The notes under the pieces: model-generated | Seen by the model: only the letters and a program-made list of their open reading frames with translations | Told to the model about the DNA's origin: nothing | The model's database searches: none | Shown: positions 22,677 through 34,600 of the stretch, in pieces | How positions within the stretch are numbered: position 1 is the first letter of the stretch | How the letters are laid out: every line of letters starts with the position of its first letter | DNA from: Vicugna pacos | Lineage: Eukaryota; Chordata; Mammalia; Artiodactyla; Camelidae | Length of the DNA stretch: 64,000 nt | Direction: 5' to 3' | NCBI RefSeq assembly: GCF_048564905.1 | Contig: NC_132996.1 | Coordinates: 50,194,501 to 50,258,500, forward strand | Position numbers and translations under genes: made by a program

Positions 22677-25600
22677 GTAAAAATTATCTTGTGAAAAACG
22701 CCATGAATCTGGGTACATTTAGTGAATAAGAAGGAAAATCAATTTTCACACATTGGGTTATTGAAAATGTGTGGGACATAATAGTGCCATGAGCAATGTT
22801 AAAATGAAAATGAGATTATAAGCTTTGTTTTTTTACTGATGGGGAATATCTGTATTATTAATTAGTAGGAAGATCTTTTTTTCATGTATCTTTGTAGATT
22901 TTAAATTATAACCATGCTTTAGCAAATTAATGTTTATTTGCTATTCAAAATAGTTTAGAGTTGTAGAACTTTTGGCCTCAAATTTCAGAGGTTCCTTTTT
23001 TAAAGTAGAATCAGGAATATCATTTTTATGTTAATATATATTTTTACTTTGGGATACATTTTATCTTCAAATGTAGGTCTTTCTGGAATATTTGATACTA
23101 GTGTGAACAGTGCCAGCACTAACACTAAAGAATCTTCAGTGATGAATTTTCTCTCTGCTGTTGAATCCCGAACTGCCCAGGCTGCTTCGTCAGGAACTAC
23201 TCTTTTACCACAATTCAGGGCCCCATCCTGGCAGACAGGTGATTCTTTGTTTTCAGAATTTTTTTAAGTCCTGTGAAAATACTGATAAACATTCACTTTT
23301 TACAGTCTTGTCATTATGGTAGCATGGCTGAGAGTGATATTAATTATTGATTTTCCAGTGAACTTTAAAACCTGGAATTTTTCACTATTTTAAGGTGGAC
23401 AAAATTCAAGAAATTATTACTAGCAGAAATTCGGTTTTAGCACTCTGATGAAAACTAACAAGTTGAAGAAGGTAGGTAATTGTTAAAGATAAATCCTAGA
23501 TATAAAGTTTTTAATCTGGCAATTTAAGTAGTTACTTGTTTACTTGAGAGGAGCAAAGACTAAATTTCTTTTCTTTTTTCATTTCAACTTTATGGCAGTA
23601 TAATTGATATAAAATTCTAAGATATTTAAAGTGTACATTGTGGTGATTTGATATACATTTACACTGTGAAAGAATCCCCCCATCTGGTTAACACATCCAT
23701 CACCTCACATATTTGTCTTTTGAGGGGGGTTTGGTGAAAGATTACATTTTATTTATTTAGTGACTTCAGGCTGGGTAGGAAAAAACAATCTTGGACCGGA
23801 TCCCATCATAAGAGTTCTATAAAGTTATCCTTAACTGAACACATTGTCATTATTTAACAGAAGCCATTACAAGTTGATATTATATTATGCACTTTCCTAT
23901 TTTATTTTTATTTCATTTTTCAACTATTCCCTCCCAAATTATTTGTATATGTTTTTATTTTTTGTAGGATGACAGGTTAGGTTTTTTGTTTTTTTGTTTT
24001 TAGATTTAATTTTAAAGAATACATTTTTAAGTAATTGTTATAGGAAATAATATTTTATCTTTCTGGTGAATCATTCCATTAATAGAGCTTCTCTGTCTTA
24101 GAAACATTTTTTTTGCCTTCAAGGAGATAATTAATGTTTTAGTGTGAAATAATATATTTAATTTTTAAAGAATATTTTAAACCATGATAGCTTTATTTTT
24201 TGCTTTCTGGAGTAAATTTTACACTATGTGTATTTGATTAGACTTTCTATTCCAGTTTCTATGATTATATTATCTTAAACATTAATTCTAAAGTGTTATT
24301 TATTCTTTCAAGAGTAACTACACATTTTCTGTTCTTTTACTGGTAATACTTTTCTGACATTTAATGGAAGAAGCGAGAGAAGAATGTTTTTGAAAGGACC
24401 AGAGAATCTTTTCCTCTCCATTTTTCCAAAATGAAAAAGAATTTTTTAATGAAAACTCACCAAAAAATAGGTAAACAATAAAAAGGTGCAAATGGAAAGT
24501 GATCTATCGTTCCTGGCTATGGTCCCACTTTTTAGAGAAGAGTTAACTGTTTGGTATTTACTCTTCTTTGGTATCTTTGTATATCAAAACTTTTTTTGTA
24601 TAAACACCTAAGCAGTGTTTATAGCAGCAGTATTATTAGGATATTTCATAATTATTGAATCAGTCTCCTGTTGATGGACATTTAGGTTGTTTCTACCTGT
24701 TAATCACAATAACTTTAATGAATATCTTGAATAAATCTTTGTGTCCCCTTATCTCCATTAGGTAAATTTTTTGAAGTGAAACTTTTGGATCACAAGGATG
24801 TACACATTTTTGCTTTTGATGTATGTGGCTAGAATGCTGTCCTGAAATGTTAATAATCTCTTACTCTTTTTTTTTTTTTTTTTGAGCGGAATAGGCATAA
24901 TTGTCTTTATTTTTATTTTTTATTCTGTGAGCTTTTTTATTGAAGTATAGTCAGTTTACAAAGTGTCAGTTTCTGGTGCACAGCATGTTTCAGTCATATA
25001 TACATACATATATTCGTTTTCATGTAACAATCTCTTCTTGACAGTACTTTATTAATTTGTGATCAGCTTTTTGTGATAAGCATGCTTCTACTGTTACTGA
25101 AAGTGGTTCACAGAAAAAATGCAAGGAATTTTTTAAATGCATTTATTTTGAGAAAAGAAACTTTGTAGTGTTAACTTACTATTTTTAGAATTGTGTTAAG
25201 GGATGTAGACAGTTTAGTTTCGATTTTATGTTATGAACATTGTCCATTGGTATTTTGCATTGGGATCCAGGGTAAATTAATCACTAGAGATTATGTGCAT
25301 TTTTACTGGTTTTATAATTTTCAAATGATCTTATCTGACTATATATAAGCTCATATTTATATGAGTCATAAATATGAGCTGATACCTTTGTAATTTTATT
25401 TTTGCCTTATGAAAGCTAGCTATTTTGAAATGTAATTTTCAAAATTTATATGCAGAACTAATTTGTCAGGTTTTTCAGTTTTAAAGAGATTTTGATGGGT
25501 TGAAGGTTATGTAAGTTCTATAGGTCTGTACTATGAGAACAAATGTAAGTGTGCCGTAACTGCATAAAGGTAGTTACGTTTTCTTTTCATAGGTATGCAT

Positions 25601-28600
25601 TCCTCAGCAGCAACTGAGCTCTTTGTTACTGGACCTTTGCCAACCACTGGAACACTTCCACCCTCTGCCCTGTCTGCTTATCAGCATCCCACCACCTTCA
25701 GCAATAGAAACTTTGCTACCACCTCACCTTTGGTGCTTCAGGATTCAACTTTTAACACTACATCAAATGGAATTTTAAATCCTCATGACCCTTTGCTGCA
25801 AATCAAGACTTCCCAGGGAACTGTTCCAACCGCTTTGGCATTTGAGCGCCTGGGCAGTTCTGCGTTAAGTAACAGCACACCACCTCAGTCTTCAACATAT
25901 CGCTCAGCTCAAGAGTCTGCACCCCATCTTTTACAACCTCAGTTTAGTTTGTTGCCTTCAGCACTTGGGGGAGCCCAGCAAACCCCTCAAGCCTACGGTT
26001 CAACTCTCTTTGCTAGTTCTACTGCTTCCATTGAAAGAGCTCTTCTTCGAGAATGTAGTGTTATCAAACACCATCAGCGGCCTTCAGGTAGCCAGTCTAT
26101 TCAGGCACAACTGACTGGTTCACAGCATTCCTTACACAGTTATCTATCAAATGCAAGTGTGGTTAATTTTCAGGAAACAAGCAGGCAGTCATCTTTATCC
26201 TGTAGCCCTATTGGAGATTCTACTCAGGTGAGCAATGGAGGATTGCAGCAGAAGACCCCCCAGGTCTCCGTGGAACTTGCTCAGTCCTATTCGTCTGCAG
26301 TTCCATCGTCAGGGTATCCTCCTCCTACTACAAAAGTAAAAAGCTGTTCTACAAAACAACCACTAACGTCAACCAAGACCCCCAAACCTCAAAGTATAAT
26401 TCCTCCTGTGCAAACACTAAGCTATTCCAAACCTTTACACAACCAGAGTTCTGCAGTATCGGGCCAAGCACAAATTTATTCTACAGCGCAGCTCCCAAGC
26501 CTTTTATCAGTTAGTCAGTCCCAAAATTATGGTTTAGTACAGCCACATAATGTGCCATCTATTGTTCATTCACAGGTTTATAGGTCCAGCAAAGTTGAGA
26601 AGTTGCCATCCTTATATAAAACATTGACTTTTTCTGAGTCATCTCAGCCTATAACTTCTGAAAACCAGACACTTAATTATTCTTCTAATCAGCAAGAGAT
26701 ACTATCTTCAGTTACAAATGAGAATTACCCTGCTCAAACAAGAGATCTGCCTGCAGTTAGCCAGGCTCAGAGTTATACATCTGGTCACTCTCAGGGTTTA
26801 TCACCAGTTAGCCAGACACAGGTTAGTTATTCATCTCAGTCACAGGTTTTGTCAGTTGTTAGTCCTTCAGAAAGCTATGCTTCAGGGCAGTCCCTAACAT
26901 TAACAGCCCCTTCTCTTTCTTACTCTTCCGCCTCCCGGGCTCAGAATTTGCCGGATTCTAGCCCAACTCAGAACTATATTTCTATGCATTCTTCCCAAAA
27001 TGCTCAGACTCAAGGGTCATCATCTCCCCAGTCCCAGAAGTTTTTGCCTGCTGTCCAGTCAACCTTTGCATCCTCTACTCATTGTCAGTCATTACAGAAT
27101 AACATACCTTCCCCTGATCCAAAGTCTTATGCTGAAAGAAAAGTTGACTCAAATGTGTATACATCTTCAAAGCAAGAGGATGATTTTCCAATGCAAGAGT
27201 TACAAGTATTACAGCAACAAGTATCTCTTGAATCATCAACCCAAAGTCTATCTGATGGGGAAATTAATGTTCAAGAATCAGCTTATAAGGTGTCAAAGGC
27301 AGATGACAGATATTCTCAGAGCGTAATCAGAAGTAATTCCCGTCTTGAAGATCAAGTAGTTGGGATTGCTCTACAAGGGTCAAAAAAAGAAGAAAGTGTA
27401 GTTGGTTCAGTGACACAACTTAACCAACAAATTGGCCAAGTCAATAATGCAGCAACCCTTGATATTAAGAAGACAACTAATTTAATGCAAACTCCACAAA
27501 TAAGGTTGAACACTAAAGACCTAAGTCAGCAGCATTCTCTTATACAGAAGGTCCATGAAGCCAAGGTCCAGGAGCATCAAGATCAAATAATTAATGCCTC
27601 ACCTCAGATTCAAATTCCAAATCATGCTTTAGGGCATGGCCATCAGGCTTCTCTTCCTAGTACACAGGTACTTTTAGATTCTGCCTGTGATTTACAAATC
27701 CTTCAGCAGTCAATACTGCAGGCAGGTTTAGGACAAGTAAAGGCATCTTTACAAGTACAGCGTGTTCAGAGTCCTCAACAAATAATACATCCTTTCCTTC
27801 AAATTGACGGTCATATTATTCAGAGCAATGGCGATAATTCTCAGCAACAGCAGCTCCATCCTCAAAATTCTGAAATTATGAAAATGGACCTCTCTGAATC
27901 TTCAAAACCATTACAACAACATCTAACAACAAAGAGCCATTTTAGTGAGACAAATCAACATGATTCAAAGAATCATTTTGTTTCTCTTGGATCAATATGT
28001 TTCCCAGAGGCAATGCTTCTCAGTGATGAAAGAAATATTTTATCAAATGTAGATGATATCTTAGCAGCTACAGCAGCAGCTTGTGGGGTTACACCTTCTG
28101 ATTTTTCCAAGTCATCTTCAAATGAAACCATTCCTGCTGTTGAAGATGGTGATTCTAAATCTCATTTTCAGCAGTCATTAGATGTTGGGCATGTGACTTC
28201 AGATTTTAACTCCATGGCAGCTACAGTAGGAAAGCCACCGAATATAAATGATATTTCCTTAAATGGAAATCAAGTTACTGTAAACCTTTCACCAGTACCT
28301 ACTCTTCAGTCAAAGGTGACTCTCGATCAACAGCACATTGAAACACCTGGTCAAAATAAATCTAAAGTAACTTCACCGGTGATTGGACCAGGTCATGAAG
28401 TCCAGGAGCAAAATTCTGGCCCATTCAAGAAACAATCTGCTACCAATCGTGAATCTGAAGAAGATAGTGAAGTTCCTGTTGATAGTACATTAAATAATAA
28501 CAGAAATCAAGAGTTTCTTTCTAGTAGTAGAAGTATAAGTGGAGATAGTGCTACATCAGAGAGTGAATTCACCTTAGGGGGTGATGACAGCAGTGTGTCA

Positions 28601-31600
28601 CTGAACCCGGCTAGGAGTGCGCTTGCTCTGTTGGCTATGGCCCAACCTGGGGAGGCAATCAGTGTCAAGATTGAGGAGGAAAACCAAGATGTAACGCATT
28701 TTAACCTTCAGAAGAAAAAAACTAAAGGTAAAGGGCAAATTAAAGAGGAAGACAACAGTAATCAGAAACAGCTGAAAAGACCTGCCCAAAGCAAACGCCA
28801 GAATCCAAGGGGAACAGATATATATTTGCCATATACTCCCCCTTCCTCAGAAAGCTGCCATGATGGTTATCAGCATCAAGAAAAAATGAGACAGAAGATC
28901 AAAGAAGTAGAGGAAAAACAGCCAGAAGTCAAAACCGGATTTATTGCCTCTTTCTTAGATTTTCTGAAATCTGGGCCCAAGCAGCAGTTTTCCACTCTTG
29001 CTGTACGAATGCCTAACAGGACTAGACGACCAGGAACCCAGATTGCTCGTACGTTTTGTCCCCCTCCACTTCCAAAGGCTGCATCTGCAACATCCGCACC
29101 GTTAGTGTCTGAAACTGGGAGTAATAGTCCATCAGAAAAAGCTGATAACGAACTTAAAAACTCGGATCATTTGTCTTCACTTTCTTCTGATGAAGAAGAT
29201 CCTGGCGTATGCAGTCATGATGTTGATAAAGGCGCCTCTACTACCTTAAATACTTCAAATACTGCTTCTGATAAAAAGAAGAAGACAGGTACAGTTTTAA
29301 ATTTTAGATTCATAATTATGGTTTTCCACTATTATTTTTCTGCCTATAGACTGGGTTTTAAGCTTTCTTAGCTTGAAGCAGGTCTGCAAATTTTTAGGAC
29401 AAAATGCACGGTTAGATATCTTGAAGACTTATTTTAAATGTTCTTTGCATGTAGGAAAGTTCTGGGTTTAGGTTGAGTAGTTGAGGTTTTTCTCAGCTTT
29501 TTACAATGTGGAACATAATTTGCATAGTATACTATCCGGACTATTCTAATCTGAGACATCTTGAGATGGTTTATGAATATAAAACATTGTATTGAGGTCC
29601 CTGTTGTATAAACTGGCATAGTTTCTTGGTATGCCAGTTTTACCTAAAGATTCACATTTTACTATTTAATATGGTTGTTTTGTGTGTAGCATGCAAATTA
29701 ACATGATTAAGTTAAAACTTTTAAAATTTTGTGCCAGCTCCAGACTGTATGCCCAAGTCTTTGGTTATGTGTTTCACTTTACTTTGTAGTTAAGGGAACA
29801 TTTAGAGGAGCTGTTTTGAGAAGCCCTGCTTTATGTAAACAATTGACAAGTAGTATAAAATTTACTATTTTAAAGAACATGCTAAGAAAAATATATTTAT
29901 AACAGTAAAATAGCTACCATCTCTGTGCCAGGAACTACTAGCAATGTTGTGAATGTTCATTGTTATCTCCAATATACAGATGATATAACAGAGTAAATGA
30001 ATTGCCCTGGTCCATACAACTAGTGAGTGACAGAGCTGGAATCTGATCTCAGGTTTGTCTGGTTCTAGAACCTGTATTCCTGCCTAGCTCTTTTGTACAA
30101 ATAGAGTGGTGCTTTATGAGTTAAACCTTGTGATGTACTTTTCAGCTTCTCTCCGGACTTGAGACTACTACCTTTTTAACTACTAAAGTGATATAAAACA
30201 GCTGGTATCCGAAATAATCTATTTGCATAAATGTCTGCTAATCCATTTCTAAAGAATCCTCACTTTGCTATGTAGAGAAATTAGCAAAATGGAGTATCAT
30301 TGTTTAGAGTCAAAGATGTTACAGATGTGGCTAATCCTAGTAAGGTTTTACGCTTTTCTCCCCCCCAGTTCAGTGTTTTGCAGTTACTGTTATATTCCCC
30401 CTTACAAACCTTTTATAATCTCTGTTCCAAAACATGAATCTAAAAGTAGTTTCTTCCAGACAACTGCTGTTATCTCATTTTAATTTATAATCATCACCAT
30501 CAGCCTGATCCTTACTAATAGGTCTTTGAAGTTCTCCCTTTACCATCCCCATTGCCTCCTCATCAGCAGGAACTCATCATCTCTTGCTTTGACTACTGCA
30601 ACAGACTTCTAATTAGAAACCTTCCCACCAGTGTCTTAACCAGGCCATCCTCCACATTGTCATCACATTTACCTTTATAAAAAAGGAAAACCAATTGTTA
30701 CTTCTGTGCTTTGAAATACATCTTGGTGTTCCATGGGAAAAAAATTAAAAGTCATGTGTAAGAATTCTCCCTTTCCATGTTTCACTCTCTTGCTCCATTC
30801 TTTCCACTTGCCCTGTTCTGTGACAACTGAATTTCTCATTGTTCCCTGGATCTGTGAGTTACTTTGACAGTTGTGCTTCTTTAAATAGGTTTTTCTCTAC
30901 ATAGGCACTTTTCTCAATTTCTTTTTTTAGCCTGGCAGACACTTAGTTATCTTTGAAGACCATCTTAAAGTCACTTTGTGGAAGTTACTCCCAGCGGGAT
31001 TAGTGCTCGTATCTAAATTCCCACATTCCTTAAATATTTCTGAAGGGCAGAGTTTTAAATTGCAACAAGATCTAATTTATCCATTATTCCTTTTATGATT
31101 TGTGCTTTTTGTATCCTAAGAAATCTTTGCCTAACCCACAGTCATAAAAATTTTCTGCTGTTTTCTTCTGGAAATTTTTAAGTTGTTCATTTTACGTTTA
31201 GGTCTAGGATCCCCCCCCCTTTTTTTTTGTATAAGATATGAGGTATGGATTGAAGTTAAATTTTTTGTGTATAGTGAAACCATCTGGACCCAGAGCTTTC
31301 TTTGTCTTTATCAGAGAAATTTAAAGTATGAATTTAGTTTCTTTGATACAGAACTATTCAACTTGTCTATTTCTTCTTGACTGTGTTTTGGTATTTTGTA
31401 TCTTTGAAGGAATTGGCCCATTTCATTAAGTTGTCAAATTTATGGGTATAGAGTTGTTATTAGTGTTTCCTCCTTATCCTTTTAATTTCTGTAGGTTCTG
31501 TAGTGATTCCCCTTCTCACAGTCTTGATGTTGGTAATTTATCCCTTCTCTCTTTGCGTCTAGGTCCGTCTGGGTAGAAGTGTATTAATTTTATTGATCCC

Positions 31601-34600
31601 TTCAAAAGACCAGCTTTTAGTTTCATTAATTTTTCTCCTGTGTTGACATTGATATCTGCTATTCTTGTTAATTCCTTTTCTGCTTGATTTTGGTTTATTT
31701 GGCTCTATTTTTTTGTAGTTTCTTATGGTAGAAGCCTAAATTCTTAATTTGAGACCTCTCTTCTGCTGTAAGCATTTAATATTACAAATTTCTTTCTAAG
31801 TCCTGCTTTAGCTATATCCCACAAATTTTATTTTTATGGCTTTGTTATATTGTGGTCAAGGGAATGTGGCTTAAATAATGTCTGCATTTTGAAATTTATG
31901 AAAATTTTGTTAGTAGCTTGGTAAATGATAAATTTTTATAAATATCCCATGAGTGCCAAGTGCTAATAGATTTTGTTTTTAATATTGTTCAAATTCTTTT
32001 CTTTTTTGGTTTAACGTAATAAACAAACATTAGGTTAAGACATTAGGTTTTTTTTTTTAATGTATATGTTGGAAGTAAATGACAGGTCTAGAATTCATCT
32101 TAGGTTATCCCAGCAAATATAAAAGGGGTGACAGAAAGATAAAAGAAATATACCAAAATGTTCCAGTTTGTTACAACTGGGTTATGGTATATGAGGGTTT
32201 GTATTCTACACTTTTGTGTATCTTTGAAATTTTTAATAAAAAAAATTTTTTTAATCCTCCCTATCCTTATTTGTTTTTAGATTGCTTGATCTGTTGATTC
32301 CTGAAAAAAGTATGTTAAATTTTTCAACTATGTTTTATTGTTTTTCTTATACTGTTTACTTGATGTTTTGAGCCCATGTAGTTGGGTGCATAAAATTGTA
32401 CTACAGTTTAATTTCCTTTTATCATAATTAAATCTCTTTTTCACATATAATTTCTCATTTCCATTTTTAATATTGCCATATTAATCTTATTACTGTTAGC
32501 ATTTTTAGTGTGTTTTCCACATCTGTTTTGTTTCTTTCAGAGCCATTTTTCTTGTGAAATATAACTCACATAATGAAATAAAATACACATAAGGAAAACA
32601 CACACATAAAATTTCCATAAATTTAATAATGCAGACAATTAGTTAAGAAATATTCCCTGACCACAATGCAGTAATTTCATGAAAGAATAGCAGAAAGAAA
32701 AAATGGACAAAGAAATAAAGGTAAGTTTTTCTTTTTAAAACTTTTAAATAACTTCTTCTAAGTAATTCATGGCTTTAAAAGGAAACCAAAACTGAAATGA
32801 CAAACCACTTAGGACAGTGGAGCATTGTATTTTGGAACCAGTGGGATATGCCAAGAGTGGTAGGACAAAGAAGGAAATCTGTGATATTAAATGCTACTCA
32901 TTAGAAAGCAAGCAAGTACAAAAATAAGTGAGTGTTAAGTTAAATCCAACTCATATTCTCGAGGACTAACCATGATCTGATTTGGATAGTAATCACTCCC
33001 CTGATTTTCTTTTGTAATTTTACTACCTGTGTATGCATCCCTATACTTTTGTTTGGCTCATTTTGAAACTTCTCATAAAGGGCATCATACAGTATTGATA
33101 CATTTTTCCTTCTATTAATTTGGAAGTTATTATTTTTATAAAATACTTCCTTAACTTTTTATTATGGAAATTTCAAACATAAACAAAATTACAAAGATTG
33201 GTGTTTAATTAAACCAATTTATGTATCACTCAGTTTCAATAAGCATCAGTACATGGTCTTGTTTTATTCCTATCTTTTCTCTCTCACTCCCTGATTATTT
33301 TGATGAAGTATTCTGTTCTTTTCCTGGTTGTAATAGGGATTGCAATATACATTTTCAGCTTCTCCAGATCTATTAATACCTTGCTCTCCTCCTGAATAAT
33401 ATGAAGACTTCTGAACACTAGAACTCCATTTTACCCCCTCCTAATAATTTAGGTAACTTTAATGTTACTGTTAACCATGTATTTTAATTCTATCTTGTTT
33501 TCTGAAACTCAATGAGACATCATTAATAGTGTTTTAAATAGTCAGGATTTGTTTTAGATTTATTTCTATATTTGCCACATTGCCCTTCATTCTTTCTTGC
33601 ACCTCACATCTCTTTGAGATTACATTGTTTATAACTGAAGCATGTCCCTTACAATTTCCTTTTTTGAGAGTCACAGAATCTCTGTTTTTATTCATAGATA
33701 GCTGTGTGATTTGTTTTGTAACTTAGAAAATACATATTTTCAAAATTCAGTAATGCTGCTGTAATAAAATCCCTTTTATTCCATCATTCAGCTATTATTT
33801 ATAAGAACAGTGTTTCCCAGTTCTTTATCGATAAAAATGGACAGAAATAAAGTTGGTTGTAAAACTTTTATCTCAAAAAGTAATATTCATTCATCCATGG
33901 ATCCATAAATGAATAATTTTAAAATGCCACATCCACTCAAAAGAAGCGTCCTTTTTACATTTCCATTTTCCTTACATTAAATTTGAAAAAAATTAGTTTG
34001 GATCTATGTCCAAGTATTATAATATTAGAAGTGTTTAATATTTAGAGCCTTCTGGTTACAGACATAGAATCTGTTTCCATTTATGTACGTTTTAAAGGTA
34101 GAAATTATGGTATATAATTACAATAGCATAAAAATATATTGCATTAGGATAAAATTCTTTAGTGTGGGCTCTAACATGATTAGATTATTTCCCCACTGTT
34201 AGTGAGATTTAACTGATGTACAAACTGTGTAAGTTCAAGATGTACAGCATAATGACTTGATTAGATTATTCGTCTGTATTTTCTCAACAGTCCTCTCCCT
34301 TTGATTGGGAGGAATCATGTAAGTGTATGAGGGTAGTTTTAATGTGGGATACAGAACAGGTAGGTGGGCTGGTGACAGCTGCCAGACCTGCCCTCCCTTC
34401 CCCCAGTTGCCGCTTCTCTTCCTAATTAGCTAGAATAAGGGAGAGCTTTACTCTAGTTGCTGGGCTCGTTAGTCCCTTATTTCCCTTGCCAGTCTGCTCG
34501 TGCACTGTTTCTGCTCTTTATATGTCTGGATGTGCCTTGGGCTCTGCTTTGATTCCCTCTCAACTCCTCCTGTAGGCAGGTGTCATTCACTTTCTTCAGG

